Positions 18,838 to 27,852 of a stretch of 64,000 nucleotides of DNA are shown here, one piece after another. The stretch spans positions 124,001 through 188,000 of the forward strand of contig NZ_JAEMUH010000003.1 in NCBI RefSeq assembly GCF_016461785.1. Direction: 5' to 3'. The notes beneath the pieces are model-generated. The model was not told the DNA's origin, ran no database searches, and saw only the letters and a program-made list of their open reading frames with translations. The stretch's first letter is position 1, and the number at the start of each line of letters is the position of its first letter. Source of the DNA: Marinomonas ostreistagni (lineage in GTDB: Bacteria > Pseudomonadota > Gammaproteobacteria > Pseudomonadales > Marinomonadaceae). Position numbers and translations under genes: made by a program.

Positions 18838-18905
18838 GCGCTTGACCGGATTCATAAGAAGGCGCCATTCAAACCATCTATGGTGCGGGCTATAAATTTG
18901 AATAA
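18838..18905 (+). pseudogene. Remnant of the C-terminus of an OmpR-type response regulator
   Basis: Bases 18858-18905 read EGAIQTIYGAGYKFE then stop, the hallmark end of a winged-helix response regulator (IxTVxGxGYxFE). Upstream the frame is broken: ALDRIHK is readable in another frame from about 18838, so a frameshift separates the parts, and nothing recognisable lies before it. The rest of the gap 18435-18919 holds only the REP-like element and unassigned AT-rich sequence. Confidence 0.5.
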
Positions 18906-18919
18906 CGCCGTGGGCTGGA

Positions 18920-19396
18920 TTATTCGGATCTCAGCCACGCTTTCATAATAGGGTAACCGTTCGGTTGCCCGATTGGCTCACACATATCCCAATAACTTAG
19001 TAACGGAAAACCAAAGCCGCCACCAGTCTCAAACGCAGTGATCAGGTTGTCAGCCCCGCCACGATAGCCTTGTGGGTGAAACACAAACTCAGGGGCAAAG
19101 CTCAAATGCTTGCATGCTGCGTAAGACCAAGCAATGGCGGCTGTCTCCTCGGCACCGGTGTGGCCTAAGTTTTTCATATCACCGCTAAGCTTAGGTCGGT
19201 CATGGGCTGCCGTGACGGCGATATGTCCCGCCTCATGTAGCAAATCTCCAGGATACTTGAGTTTGTCTAAATCAATATTTAAGCCTCCAGCTTCTATTTC
19301 AATACCTGGCAGAAAGCTTTTCTCACTCAGTTTCGTCAGTTGATAGGATAGCCCAATTCCATCAAAGAAATTCAGAATCTTCTGTACGTCAGACAT
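18920..19396 (-). CDS. HExxH-motif protein of unknown function
   Basis: A 158-residue protein; the ATG at 19396 is chosen because GGAAA precedes it, although an ATG at 19408 is also possible. LLHEAGHIAV carries an HExxH zinc-protease-type motif and GAEETAAIAWSYAACKHL holds a possible third-ligand Glu (in the EETAAIAW helix). The layout resembles small metallopeptidase-like domains (M78/IrrE-type), but the family is not firmly recognised. It starts about 22 bases after the PhyH-like gene on the same strand, so the two are probably cotranscribed. Confidence 0.55.
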   Translation of the reverse strand: MSDVQKILNFFDGIGLSYQLTKLSEKSFLPGIEIEAGGLNIDLDKLKYPGDLLHEAGHIAVTAAHDRPKLSGDMKNLGHTGAEETAAIAWSYAACKHLSFAPEFVFHPQGYRGGADNLITAFETGGGFGFPLLSYWDMCEPIGQPNGYPIMKAWLRSE

Positions 19397-19418
19397 AAGC
19401 GTTTCCATTATTAACGTC

Positions 19419-20333
19419 TCAGCGTAAAAAAGCAGGCACAGGGTATTCTGGGTGCTCAACTGGGAAAGTAGCCCAAACCGCCGGAATAGGTGGCTCTCGA
19501 AACGCTTTCAAATCGTCCAAGAGTTGTTTCTGATCCACTTGTCCCACAGGATAGGTCTCAAACCAATGAGGGGGAATCAAGGCTTTATCCGCCCGTTCGA
19601 TCACCAGCGCCATCCATTGCTCGCGTAACCTAATCCACTGCTCAGATTGTCGTCCACTGTCTCGAACCCCATTACTGGGGCGCAGCTCCACATAAATCGT
19701 ACGACGACAGCCCGGCGTATGCTTAGGGGCCGAACCATGCAAAATCATCATATCCTGCACCATAATATCCCCTGCTTTAGCTGGCTGCTCTACCACACCG
19801 GGAACCTCCCAACCGTACAGTTGGGACAACGACTGAATATCTTCTAGCTTATGCTGCGTCTCAGGCACATAACGCAAACATCCATCCCCCGTTCCAGCGT
19901 TATCTAAATAAATACCAATATTCAGATAAGGATAATTACGTGGGTGGGGCGCGCCTTGATGCCAATTAATCACAGGGTGAGGGTGCTGATGTTTATAGAG
20001 AATATCGCATTGCAGCGGAATCGCACCATCGCCGCATAACTCCTTAGCAATCTCAATCATGGTCGGAGAAGCCAGCAAATCCAAAACCGCATCCATCTCA
20101 GCAAAAAAAATGTCATCACAACGCATCACGCGAGGCCCTACCGGATCCTTCACAACACACGCATGAGGCGGCTGCTCCCCACGGGCATGACAATCAAGCG
20201 CCGCTGACTCTAACTGCTCCGCAATGTTTCGAAAACGCCGTAACAACTCCGATGACAACGCCTCCGGATACAACGTAAACCCTTGTCCTTGGTATTCACT
20301 TTTGCGTAAAGCAGATTGCTCCATACTGTCCAT
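19419..20333 (-). CDS. PhyH-family Fe(II)/2-oxoglutarate enzyme with HxG instead of HxD
   Basis: A 304-residue phytanoyl-CoA dioxygenase-family protein. The double-stranded beta-helix core is visible: INWHQGAPHP, then LNIGIYLDNAGTGDGCLRYV and PETQH, then QDMMILHGSAPKH and CRRTIYVELRPS. In family members the first motif is WHQD, supplying His and Asp to iron. Here it is His125-Gln-Gly127. The distal His is His199 and the 2-oxoglutarate Arg lies near 208-209. Replacement of Asp by Gly or Ala is the hallmark of Fe/2OG halogenases such as SyrB2 and WelO5. The substrate is unknown. It shares an operon with the HExxH protein. Confidence 0.8.
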   Translation of the reverse strand: MDSMEQSALRKSEYQGQGFTLYPEALSSELLRRFRNIAEQLESAALDCHARGEQPPHACVVKDPVGPRVMRCDDIFFAEMDAVLDLLASPTMIEIAKELCGDGAIPLQCDILYKHQHPHPVINWHQGAPHPRNYPYLNIGIYLDNAGTGDGCLRYVPETQHKLEDIQSLSQLYGWEVPGVVEQPAKAGDIMVQDMMILHGSAPKHTPGCRRTIYVELRPSNGVRDSGRQSEQWIRLREQWMALVIERADKALIPPHWFETYPVGQVDQKQLLDDLKAFREPPIPAVWATFPVEHPEYPVPAFLR

Positions 20334-20738
20334 CTCTACTCCTCGAAACGTCCTTTGTAAAAAATCACCTTAGTAAACCAGTACAAACATCAATAACGCG
20401 TTTTCCCCAATGTCACAAGCCCAATTCATCGAAAGACACCAAACTACGAAGAGGACGACGGAGAAGAAGATGATGAGTCTCAACGGCCTGTGCGGCCTGA
20501 TCTCCGGTCTATTGTAGGAACCCGCTGCGCGGGTGATCCCATTGCCTCAGAAATGCGGATCTTATCACCCGCAAAGCGGCTTCCTACAGAAAGCTAATTC
20601 TGCTTCTGAGATTGTCTAAATCGCTAAGATAAGCGAAAATAGCGCCCATTCCTTATGACTGATATAAATTTGGATGAGAAGCTCCTTGTTTGGGGCTTTT
20701 CTTATATCCAAGTTTATGACCATTTAAAAGAGTGTCCA
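20334..20738. other. Intergenic region upstream of prfC
   Basis: About 400 bases between the divergent PhyH-like gene and prfC. It holds the second REP-like palindrome (20514-20587) and presumably both promoters. A short in-frame extension of prfC from an ATG at 20655 exists but does not match known RF3 N-termini. Nothing else was recognised. Confidence 0.5.
20514..20587. repeat. REP-like imperfect palindrome, copy 2
   Basis: A 74-base element bounded by GTAGGAA and TTCCTAC. The left arm GTAGGAACCCGCTGCGCGGG is the near-perfect reverse complement of the right arm, so the transcript or single strand can fold into one long hairpin. Copy 1 is at 18547-18618 and a half copy at 43281-43304. Confidence 0.75.
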
Positions 20739-22328
20739 ATGGCTGACCAGCAATTTCTTGATCAAGTAGGCAAACGCCGTACGTTTGCGATTATTTCCCA
20801 CCCTGACGCCGGTAAAACTACCATTACTGAGAAAGTATTGTTGTTCGGGCGTGCGATTCAATCAGCGGGTACGGTGAAAGGTCGCGGCTCCAATCAGCAT
20901 GCGAAGTCAGACTGGATGGATATGGAGAAAGAGCGTGGTATCTCGATCACCACTTCTGTAATGCAATTCCCATATAACGATTGCTTGGTTAACCTGCTGG
21001 ACACCCCTGGACACGAAGATTTCTCGGAAGATACTTACCGTACGTTAACGGCGGTGGACTCTTGTTTGATGGTGATCGACGCTGCGAAAGGTGTCGAGGA
21101 TCGCACTCGTAAATTGATGGAGGTTACCCGTCTACGTGATACGCCAATCGTGACCTTTATGAACAAGTTGGACCGCGATATCCGTGATCCAATGGAGCTT
21201 TTAGATGAAGTGGAAAATGAACTGAACATCATGTGTGCGCCGATCACTTGGCCGATCGGTTGCGGTAAGTTGTTCAAAGGGGTTTACCACATACATCGTG
21301 ATGAAACGATCTTATATTCGACGGGTAAAGGGCACACGATTCAAGATGTTAGAACTATTAAAGGTCTTGAAAACCCTGAACTTGATGAAGCGGTGGGTGA
21401 AGAGCTTGCCGATCAGTTGCGTGAAGAGCTTGAGCTTGTATTGGGCGCATCCAATGAGTTTGATCAAGAGTTGTTCTTAGAAGGCGAATTAACGCCTGTT
21501 TACTTTGGTACCGCTTTGGGTAACTTTGGTGTTGACCATATGTTGGATGGTCTCACTCAGTGGGCACCAGCACCACTACCACGCCAAACCAACGAGCGTG
21601 AAGTGGCGGCAACGGAAGAGAAGTTCTCTGGTTTCGTATTTAAGATTCAAGCCAACATGGATCCGAAGCACCGTGACCGTATCGCCTTTATGCGTGTGGT
21701 GTCTGGTACGTACAGCCAAGGTATGAAGATGAATCACGTGCGTATTGGCAAGCAGATCAGCATTTCGGATGCGGTAACCTTTATGGCGGGTGACCGTTCC
21801 CGTGCAGAAGAAGCGTTTGCCGGTGACATCATTGGTTTGCACAACCACGGTACTATTCAGATTGGTGATACGTTTACACAAGGTGAGAGCTTGAAGTTTG
21901 CGGGTATTCCGAACTTCGCGCCTGAGTTGTTCCGTCGTATTCGTCTAAAAGATCCATTAAAGCAGAAACAGCTGTTAAAAGGTCTAGTACAGTTGTCAGA
22001 AGAAGGTGCGGTACAGGTTTTCCGTCCACTGCATAATAACGATTTGATTGTTGGCGCTGTCGGTGTGCTTCAGTTTGATGTCGTCGTGGCGCGTTTGAAA
22101 GCGGAATACAACGTTGAAGCGATTTACGAAAGTGTGAACGTTGCTACAGCACGTTGGGTTGAAGCGGAAGAAGGCAAGAAGTTTGAAGAGTTCAAACGCA
22201 AGAACGAAGCAAACTTGGCTCTAGATGGTGGCGACAACTTAGCTTACATTGCGCCAACGATGGTGAACCTGAATCTAGCGAAAGAGCGTTATCCTGAAGT
22301 TGCGTTCCGCGCAACGCGCGAACACTGA
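20739..22328 (+). CDS. prfC: Peptide chain release factor 3
   Basis: RF3 is a GTPase that removes RF1/RF2 from the ribosome after termination. The ATG at 20739 gives [20 protein letters not shown], matching usual RF3 N-termini and the usual length of 529 residues. G1 is HPDAGKTT (about 20-27), followed by [27 protein letters not shown], and NKLDRD. The C-terminal region ([22 protein letters not shown]) is characteristic of RF3 rather than EF-G. It reads as a single gene with a 90-base spacer to erpA. Confidence 0.97.
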   Translation: MADQQFLDQVGKRRTFAIISHPDAGKTTITEKVLLFGRAIQSAGTVKGRGSNQHAKSDWMDMEKERGISITTSVMQFPYNDCLVNLLDTPGHEDFSEDTYRTLTAVDSCLMVIDAAKGVEDRTRKLMEVTRLRDTPIVTFMNKLDRDIRDPMELLDEVENELNIMCAPITWPIGCGKLFKGVYHIHRDETILYSTGKGHTIQDVRTIKGLENPELDEAVGEELADQLREELELVLGASNEFDQELFLEGELTPVYFGTALGNFGVDHMLDGLTQWAPAPLPRQTNEREVAATEEKFSGFVFKIQANMDPKHRDRIAFMRVVSGTYSQGMKMNHVRIGKQISISDAVTFMAGDRSRAEEAFAGDIIGLHNHGTIQIGDTFTQGESLKFAGIPNFAPELFRRIRLKDPLKQKQLLKGLVQLSEEGAVQVFRPLHNNDLIVGAVGVLQFDVVVARLKAEYNVEAIYESVNVATARWVEAEEGKKFEEFKRKNEANLALDGGDNLAYIAPTMVNLNLAKERYPEVAFRATREH

Positions 22329-22418
22329 TCAATACTTGACTGATTTACTCGGTTAAGAGGATAATTCGAATCATGTTGCAATCGTCTCTGACGATTTAAT
22401 GATTGGTGGAGTGAGTAA

Positions 22419-22760
22419 ATGGTGGAATCAGCGGATCCGATTTCTATGACGCAAGCGGCAGCAGCCAAGTTGCAGTCATTGATTGAGGAAGAAGAAAACG
22501 AACGCTTAATGTTGCGTGTCTATGTGACGGGCGGCGGCTGTTCGGGCTTCCAGTATGGGTTCACATTTGATGAAGAGTACCAAGAAGATGACACTGAAGT
22601 CATTCGTGATGGTGTTAAATTGGTAGTGGATCCATTGAGCTTCCAGTACTTGGTTGGCTCGGAAGTGGATTATCAAGAAAATTTAGAAGGTGCGCGCTTT
22701 ACTGTGACTAACCCTAATGCCACATCTACTTGTGGTTGTGGTGCAAGTTTCAGCATTTAA
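22419..22760 (+). CDS. erpA: Iron-sulfur cluster insertion protein ErpA
   Basis: A 113-residue A-type Fe-S carrier that passes [4Fe-4S] or [2Fe-2S] clusters to apo-enzymes, including those of isoprenoid synthesis. The three conserved Cys are visible: Cys41 in [11 protein letters not shown] and Cys105/Cys107 in TCGCGASF. The length and the short N-terminus fit ErpA better than IscA or SufA, and no isc or suf genes are beside it. A GGTGGAGTGAG stretch precedes the start and a strong terminator follows. Confidence 0.9.
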   Translation: MVESADPISMTQAAAAKLQSLIEEEENERLMLRVYVTGGGCSGFQYGFTFDEEYQEDDTEVIRDGVKLVVDPLSFQYLVGSEVDYQENLEGARFTVTNPNATSTCGCGASFSI

Positions 22761-22796
22761 GTGTGATCTAAATACGACAGCATATTTCTGTTCAAG

Positions 22797-22824
22797 ACCC
22801 TCGCTTCGCAGCGGGGGTTTTTTT
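22797..22824 (+). terminator. Rho-independent terminator after erpA
   Basis: ACCCTCGC (22797-22804) pairs with GCGGGGGT (22811-22818) around a TTCGCA loop and is followed by a run of seven T. Confidence 0.9.
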
Positions 22825-22903
22825 ATGGCATCATCTTTATCTCATTAGTGTGGATGCGTATGATAGCCCGCTTTTTAAAATGATTCAGACTAGGGGACAT
22901 TCT

Positions 22904-24001
22904 ATGAAATTGAAGTCTTGTGTGTCGGCTTTGGCCGTGGCAGCCACAACAGTGGTGTCGCTTTCTGCTCAGGCGGAAGAGGTAGTACATTTTTATAACT
23001 GGTCAGACTACATCGACGAAGAAACTTTACCTAGTTTTGAAAAAGAAACGGGGACTTCAGTCGTATACGATGTTTTCGACAGTAATGAGGTGCTGGAGGC
23101 CAAATTGCTTTCAGGGCAGTCTGGCTTTGATTTAGTGGTACCAACGAACGATTTCCTTGGTAAGCAAATCAAAGCGGGTGCTTTTATGCCCCTAGATCGT
23201 GCGGCTTTACCGAACTGGTCTAATCTGGATCCGCATATGATGAAGTTGCTAGAAGATGTGGACCCTGGCAACCAATACGCGGTGCCTTACATGTGGGGTA
23301 CCACGGGTATAGGTATTAACGTTGAAAAAGTTGAGCAGGCGCTTGGCGATGACGTACCGCTTAACAGCTGGTCTTTGGTATTTGAAAAAGAATACCTAGA
23401 AAAGCTGCAATCTTGCGGCGTGGTTGCCTTAGATGCGCCGACAGAGGTGCTAAGCTCAGCATTGAATTACCTAGGGCTTGATCCAAACAGTACAGATAAA
23501 GGTGACTTGGAAAAAGCGACAGAGCTGATGTTATCGGTTCGTCCATATTACCGTTATTTCCACAGCTCAAAGTACATCAATGACTTGGCAAACGGTGATA
23601 TCTGTGTCGTTATTGGCTGGTCTGGTGATGTTGCGCAAGCCGCGGCTCGAGCTGAAGAAGCGGATAATGGCGTCGCTATCCAGTACGTTATTCCGAAAGA
23701 AGGTGCTTTGATGTGGTTCGATATGCTTGCGATTCCACGTGATGCTAAGAATCCAGAAGGGGCTATGGCCTTGATGAATTTCTTAATGCGCCCAGATATT
23801 ACTGCAAACATTACTAACTACGTTTGGTATGCGAACGCGAACCCTGAATCTATGACGATGGTTGACCCAGAAATTGCGGGTGATGAAAGCATTTTCCCAC
23901 CTCAAGAAGTCATGCAAAAACTCTGGCTGCCAAAGGTTTTGGATCAGCGTACGACACGTACTGTGACACGTGCTTGGAACCGTATTAAAACCGGTCAATA
24001 A
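22904..24001 (+). CDS. potF: Periplasmic putrescine-binding protein PotF
   Basis: A 365-residue spermidine/putrescine-type binding protein. The ATG at 22904 follows an AGGGGACA ribosome-binding site and gives a signal peptide ending SLSAQA. The mature start EEVVHFYNWSDYIDEETLPSFEKETG and later YMWGTTGIGIN are characteristic of PotD/PotF. Together with potGHI this forms a complete putrescine importer; specificity for putrescine over spermidine rests on the potFGHI order and overall similarity. A hairpin separates it from potG, consistent with higher expression of the binding protein. Confidence 0.9.
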   Translation: MKLKSCVSALAVAATTVVSLSAQAEEVVHFYNWSDYIDEETLPSFEKETGTSVVYDVFDSNEVLEAKLLSGQSGFDLVVPTNDFLGKQIKAGAFMPLDRAALPNWSNLDPHMMKLLEDVDPGNQYAVPYMWGTTGIGINVEKVEQALGDDVPLNSWSLVFEKEYLEKLQSCGVVALDAPTEVLSSALNYLGLDPNSTDKGDLEKATELMLSVRPYYRYFHSSKYINDLANGDICVVIGWSGDVAQAAARAEEADNGVAIQYVIPKEGALMWFDMLAIPRDAKNPEGAMALMNFLMRPDITANITNYVWYANANPESMTMVDPEIAGDESIFPPQEVMQKLWLPKVLDQRTTRTVTRAWNRIKTGQ

Positions 24002-24009
24002 TGAGAAAG

Positions 24010-24034
24010 GCCAGTGCTCTTCTACTGCGCTGGC
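24010..24034 (+). promoter_or_regulatory. Intercistronic hairpin between potF and potG
   Basis: GCCAGTGC (24010-24017) pairs with GCGCTGGC (24027-24034) with a 9-base loop and no T-run. Such hairpins often stabilise the upstream message of an ABC operon. Confidence 0.5.
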
Positions 24035-24085
24035 TGCTCTTTCAATGCAAACATTTGCTAGGCATACATGCCTTGAGGGTACTTA

Positions 24086-25207
24086 ATGATTGAGCCGAGT
24101 CTTTCGCGCGACAGTGCTGATGGCCATTTTCTTCAGATAAAAAGTATTGTTAAAACCTATGATGACGTCGTCGCTGTGAACGATGTCTCATTGGATATTG
24201 CTAAAGGCGATATATTTGCCTTGCTCGGAGCCTCAGGCTCAGGCAAATCCACTCTATTGCGAATGCTCGCAGGCTTTGAAACCCCGAATTCAGGGCAAAT
24301 CATCCTGGATGGCGAGGACATCGTGTCGCTGGCGCCTTACCGCCGACCTATTAATATGATGTTCCAATCCTATGCTTTATTTCCGCATATGACGGTGGAG
24401 CAGAATATTGCTTACGGCTTAAAACAAGATCGTATGCCGAAAAATTTGATCGCTGACAAAGTGGTGCAGATGCTGCGTTTAGTGCATATGGAAAAATATG
24501 CCAAACGAAAGCCTGAGCAATTGTCGGGCGGCCAGCGTCAACGAGTCGCCTTGGCGCGCAGCTTGGCGAAGTCACCGAAGCTTTTATTGCTCGATGAGCC
24601 AATGGGTGCGTTGGACAAAAAGCTGCGTAACCGCATGCAATTAGAGGTGGTCGACATTCTTGAAAGTGTTGGCGTGACTTGTGTCATGGTAACCCATGAC
24701 CAAGAAGAAGCGATGACCATGGCCAATCGCATTGCCATCATGGAAGAAGGCCGTATCGTGCAAGCGGGTACCCCTCGTGATATTTACGAAGCACCGAACA
24801 GTCTGCAAGCGGCTGAATTTATCGGCAGTATGAACCTGTTTCATGGCACGATCACAGTGGATGCTCAGGACCATGCAGTCATTCAAACGACAGAAGTGGC
24901 AACGCCGATGTACGTTTCTTACGGTGTCACGACGGCGATTGAAGACAAGCAAGTGGTGTTTGCGGTGCGCCCTGAGAAAACGTTAATTTCCCGTGATCAG
25001 CCTGATAGTCAATACAATTGGTGTCATGGTGTGGTGCATGATATCGCTTATCTAGGCGGACACTCGGTTTATCATATTCGTCTTGATAATGGCAAAATCG
25101 TATATTCATTTATGATTAACTCTGACCGTTTTGCTGATTTGCCTACTTGGGAAGAGTCTGTTTATGTGCATTGGTCGGATGATAGTGGTTTGGTATTGCG
25201 CCCATGA
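24086..25207 (+). CDS. potG: Putrescine ABC transporter ATPase PotG
   Basis: A 373-residue ABC ATPase that powers the PotFGHI importer. Walker A is GASGSGKST at residues 48-56, the signature is LSGGQRQ near 145-151, and LLLLDEP supplies Walker B. The D-loop GALDKKLR and the switch His in VMVTHDQEEA follow. A C-terminal TOBE-like domain spans about 290-373. It overlaps potH by 4 bases (ATGA). Confidence 0.93.
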   Translation: MIEPSLSRDSADGHFLQIKSIVKTYDDVVAVNDVSLDIAKGDIFALLGASGSGKSTLLRMLAGFETPNSGQIILDGEDIVSLAPYRRPINMMFQSYALFPHMTVEQNIAYGLKQDRMPKNLIADKVVQMLRLVHMEKYAKRKPEQLSGGQRQRVALARSLAKSPKLLLLDEPMGALDKKLRNRMQLEVVDILESVGVTCVMVTHDQEEAMTMANRIAIMEEGRIVQAGTPRDIYEAPNSLQAAEFIGSMNLFHGTITVDAQDHAVIQTTEVATPMYVSYGVTTAIEDKQVVFAVRPEKTLISRDQPDSQYNWCHGVVHDIAYLGGHSVYHIRLDNGKIVYSFMINSDRFADLPTWEESVYVHWSDDSGLVLRP

Positions 25208-26118
25208 AGAAACTACTCGCTCGTTTGTCTCTGCACGCTGAAGCTGGCAAAAAATGGGTGATTGCGCTGCCAACAATATGGTTGGGGCTGTTTTTTGCAA
25301 TGCCGTTTTTGATTGTTTTGAAAATAGCTTTTGCTGAAGCTGATATCGCGATTCCGCCATATACCGCTTTGTTGTCTATGGCGGATCAAGCCTTTGACCT
25401 GCATGTCTACTTTGGTAATTTTGTTTTTCTAACCGAAGATAGTCTCTACCTAGTAGCGTATTTGAACAGCTTAAAAATGGCGGCATTGTCGACGCTATTA
25501 TGTTTGTTGATCGGTTATCCGATGGCGTATTACATTGCTAGGGCCAAAAGTAATACTCAATCTATTTTGTTGCTGTTGATATTGTTGCCTTCTTGGACCT
25601 CCTTTCTGATTCGAATTTATGCTTGGATTGGTATTCTGAAGAGTAATGGTGTTTTGAATAATGTGCTGCTGTGGTTGGGGGTTATTGATCAGCCATTGGC
25701 TATTCTGAACACGAATATTGCGGTCTACATTGGTATTGTTTACGCCTACTTGCCATTTATGGTGTTACCTCTGTATGCCAATTTGGTCAAACACGATTAC
25801 AGTCTGATTGAAGCTTCTTTGGACTTAGGTGCACGCCGTTTAAAGTCTTTTTGGAATATTACCTTCCCACTTTCTCGCAATGGCATCGTGGCAGGTAGCA
25901 TGTTGGTATTTATTCCAGTAGTGGGTGAATATGTGATTCCTGAATTGCTAGGCGGTACGAATTCAATCGTGATTGGTAAGGTGATGTGGCAGGAGTTTTT
26001 CAATAACCGTGACTGGCCTTTAGCGTCTTCATTGGCTTTGATTATGCTTCTGATCCTAATGATTCCGATTCATTTGTTTAGAAAACATCAAGAAAAAGAG
26101 TGGGAGGACAGCAAATGA
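25204..26118 (+). CDS. potH: Putrescine ABC transporter permease PotH
   Basis: A 304-residue inner-membrane permease with about six hydrophobic segments. The EAA loop EASLDLGARRLKSFWNITFP (residues about 200-219) contacts PotG. It overlaps potG at its start and potI at its end, as is usual for a heterodimeric permease pair. Confidence 0.92.
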   Translation: MKKLLARLSLHAEAGKKWVIALPTIWLGLFFAMPFLIVLKIAFAEADIAIPPYTALLSMADQAFDLHVYFGNFVFLTEDSLYLVAYLNSLKMAALSTLLCLLIGYPMAYYIARAKSNTQSILLLLILLPSWTSFLIRIYAWIGILKSNGVLNNVLLWLGVIDQPLAILNTNIAVYIGIVYAYLPFMVLPLYANLVKHDYSLIEASLDLGARRLKSFWNITFPLSRNGIVAGSMLVFIPVVGEYVIPELLGGTNSIVIGKVMWQEFFNNRDWPLASSLALIMLLILMIPIHLFRKHQEKEWEDSK

Positions 26119-26930
26119 AAATGTCGTTTCGCTTTTCTGGGGTGATGTTTTGGTTTGGCATGGCCTTTTTATACTTACCCATGCTAAGTCTAATTATCTA
26201 CTCTTTTAATGAATCTCGATTGGTGACTGTGTGGGCGGGTTGGTCTACGAAATGGTATGGCGAGCTGTTTCACGATAAAGATCTAATGATGGCTGTCTGG
26301 CGCAGCCTTGAGGTGGCCTTTTGGAGTGCGAATACTGCTGTGCTGTTAGGTATTATGGCGTCAGTGGCGTTAACGCGTTTTGGACGTTTTCGTGGTCGTT
26401 CACTACTGCATAGCTTGGTGGCAGCTCCTTTGGTAATGCCTGATGTGATCATTGGTCTGTCTCTTTTACTGCTATTTGTCTCCATGGCGGATGTAATTGG
26501 TTGGCCTCAACAACGTGGTCTGCTTACCATATGGATTGCTCATGCGACGTTTTGTACCGCGTATGCGACGGTGGTGATCAGTTCGCGTTTGAAAGAGTTG
26601 GACCGTTCATACCTTGAAGCAGCAATGGATTTGGGAGCGACACCGCTAAAAGCGTTTATTCAAGTGACTTTGCCAATCATTATGCCCGCTTTAGTGTCAG
26701 CATGGCTGTTGTCTTTTACGCTATCGCTGGACGATGTAGTCATTGCGAGCTTTGTCTCTGGTCCAGGCTCAACAACATTACCTATTGAGGTATTTAGCTC
26801 GGTTAGGTTAGGGGTGTCCCCTAAAATCAATGCGCTGGCGACGATTATTATTTTAATCGTTTCCCTGTTTACCTTATCGGTGTGGTGGCTTTCACGACGC
26901 AAGTTGAAACGTGACAGTAAAACTATTTAA
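26115..26930 (+). CDS. potI: Putrescine ABC transporter permease PotI
   Basis: A 271-residue permease partner of PotH. The ATG at 26115 sits in the ATGA overlap with the potH stop and has GGGAGGA upstream; an in-frame GTG at 26100 is less likely. Six membrane segments and the EAA loop EAAMDLGATPLKAFIQVTLP are visible. It ends 2 bases before the convergent stop of the next gene, leaving no terminator between them. Confidence 0.92.
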   Translation: MKMSFRFSGVMFWFGMAFLYLPMLSLIIYSFNESRLVTVWAGWSTKWYGELFHDKDLMMAVWRSLEVAFWSANTAVLLGIMASVALTRFGRFRGRSLLHSLVAAPLVMPDVIIGLSLLLLFVSMADVIGWPQQRGLLTIWIAHATFCTAYATVVISSRLKELDRSYLEAAMDLGATPLKAFIQVTLPIIMPALVSAWLLSFTLSLDDVVIASFVSGPGSTTLPIEVFSSVRLGVSPKINALATIIILIVSLFTLSVWWLSRRKLKRDSKTI

Positions 26931-26932
26931 AG

Positions 26933-27745
26933 TCAGGCATTGATGTCTAATGAGCCTGAGGAGCCATTGCTTACCTCGGGCTCATATTCTGTCTGACGAT
27001 ATGTTTCATAGTTGCCAATATATATGTACCCCAGCTTCTGATCACTCATTAACAATGGCAGTGCGTCTTCTTGCCGTTCAAACCAAATTTGCAGACCATT
27101 GAATTGTGGTGCAAGCGAGTGTGGTAATGCCTCGCTTTTATCGTAAAGCGATTCCAATGGTGTTTCCTCTCCATCTTGATCAATTTCAAATGTCCAATTT
27201 TGTGGCAAAGGCTCTAACTCGTTCACCGAATAAGGCGTGCTCAAGTTTTGTCTTGGTTCAAGTTGTCGCAGTGCTTGTTGAAGAGAAGCAGATAAATGAT
27301 GCGGTATAAACGTTATCAGGCAGAGTTTATCCGTGCCGTCACTTCCTAAGAGGTGTAGTTCAATGCGCTTAAATTGGTTTTCATGTTGTAAATCTTTAAT
27401 GCTGTCAGCATAGCTGGGACTGTTTGTGCTTTGGCTGAGCGGTGGTGTTTGTAATGTAAGCTGCCATGAGTGATTGGCGGGCGCGAATTGACTGAGTGCC
27501 GTAACCTGAATCTCAGGGCTGTCTAATTGTCGCAAAATAGCTTCAAGCATATTAGCGATAATGCTGTCAGTAGGGGTTAGCTCCGTTGCATACTCATAGG
27601 ATAAGCTGATTTGTTGTACATGTGCGGCAGCATCACTCAATGTAAGGCTATCTTGAGATGGTCGTGTTCGCCTACGGCGGAAGTGAGTAGGGTCTTCTCG
27701 CTCTGGTAGTTGTGTGAGTTTACTAACTGTATCAATAAAGATCAT
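26933..27745 (-). CDS. Protein of unknown function
   Basis: A 270-residue hydrophilic, Gln/Leu/Ser-rich protein with no signal peptide, membrane segment or recognised motif. An arginine-rich patch (HFRRRRTRPSQ) lies at about 22-32. It is convergent with potI. Upstream on the same strand is yhbY, separated by a terminator-like hairpin, so it probably has its own promoter. Confidence 0.6.
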   Translation of the reverse strand: MIFIDTVSKLTQLPEREDPTHFRRRRTRPSQDSLTLSDAAAHVQQISLSYEYATELTPTDSIIANMLEAILRQLDSPEIQVTALSQFAPANHSWQLTLQTPPLSQSTNSPSYADSIKDLQHENQFKRIELHLLGSDGTDKLCLITFIPHHLSASLQQALRQLEPRQNLSTPYSVNELEPLPQNWTFEIDQDGEETPLESLYDKSEALPHSLAPQFNGLQIWFERQEDALPLLMSDQKLGYIYIGNYETYRQTEYEPEVSNGSSGSLDINA

Positions 27746-27810
27746 AACGTCGTCTCTTTTCTTATTAAGAATAAATATCGACGTTCAAGTTCAATAGTTT
27801 AGTTAGAAGA

Positions 27811-27842
27811 TTTTAAAGGCTAACCTTGGCTAGCCTTTAAAA
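27811..27842 (-). terminator. Hairpin terminator after yhbY
   Basis: A 12-bp perfect stem (27811-27822 with 27831-27842; TTTTAAAGGCTA and its complement) with an 8-base loop. The A/T ends make it a plausible intrinsic terminator for yhbY, which ends at 27853. Confidence 0.75.
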
Positions 27843-27852
27843 TGAGGAATTT

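Noticed and set aside
20655..20738. N-terminal extension of prfC
   Set aside because: RF3 proteins start at the MADQQFL equivalent; the extra 28 residues are hydrophobic and unlike the family.
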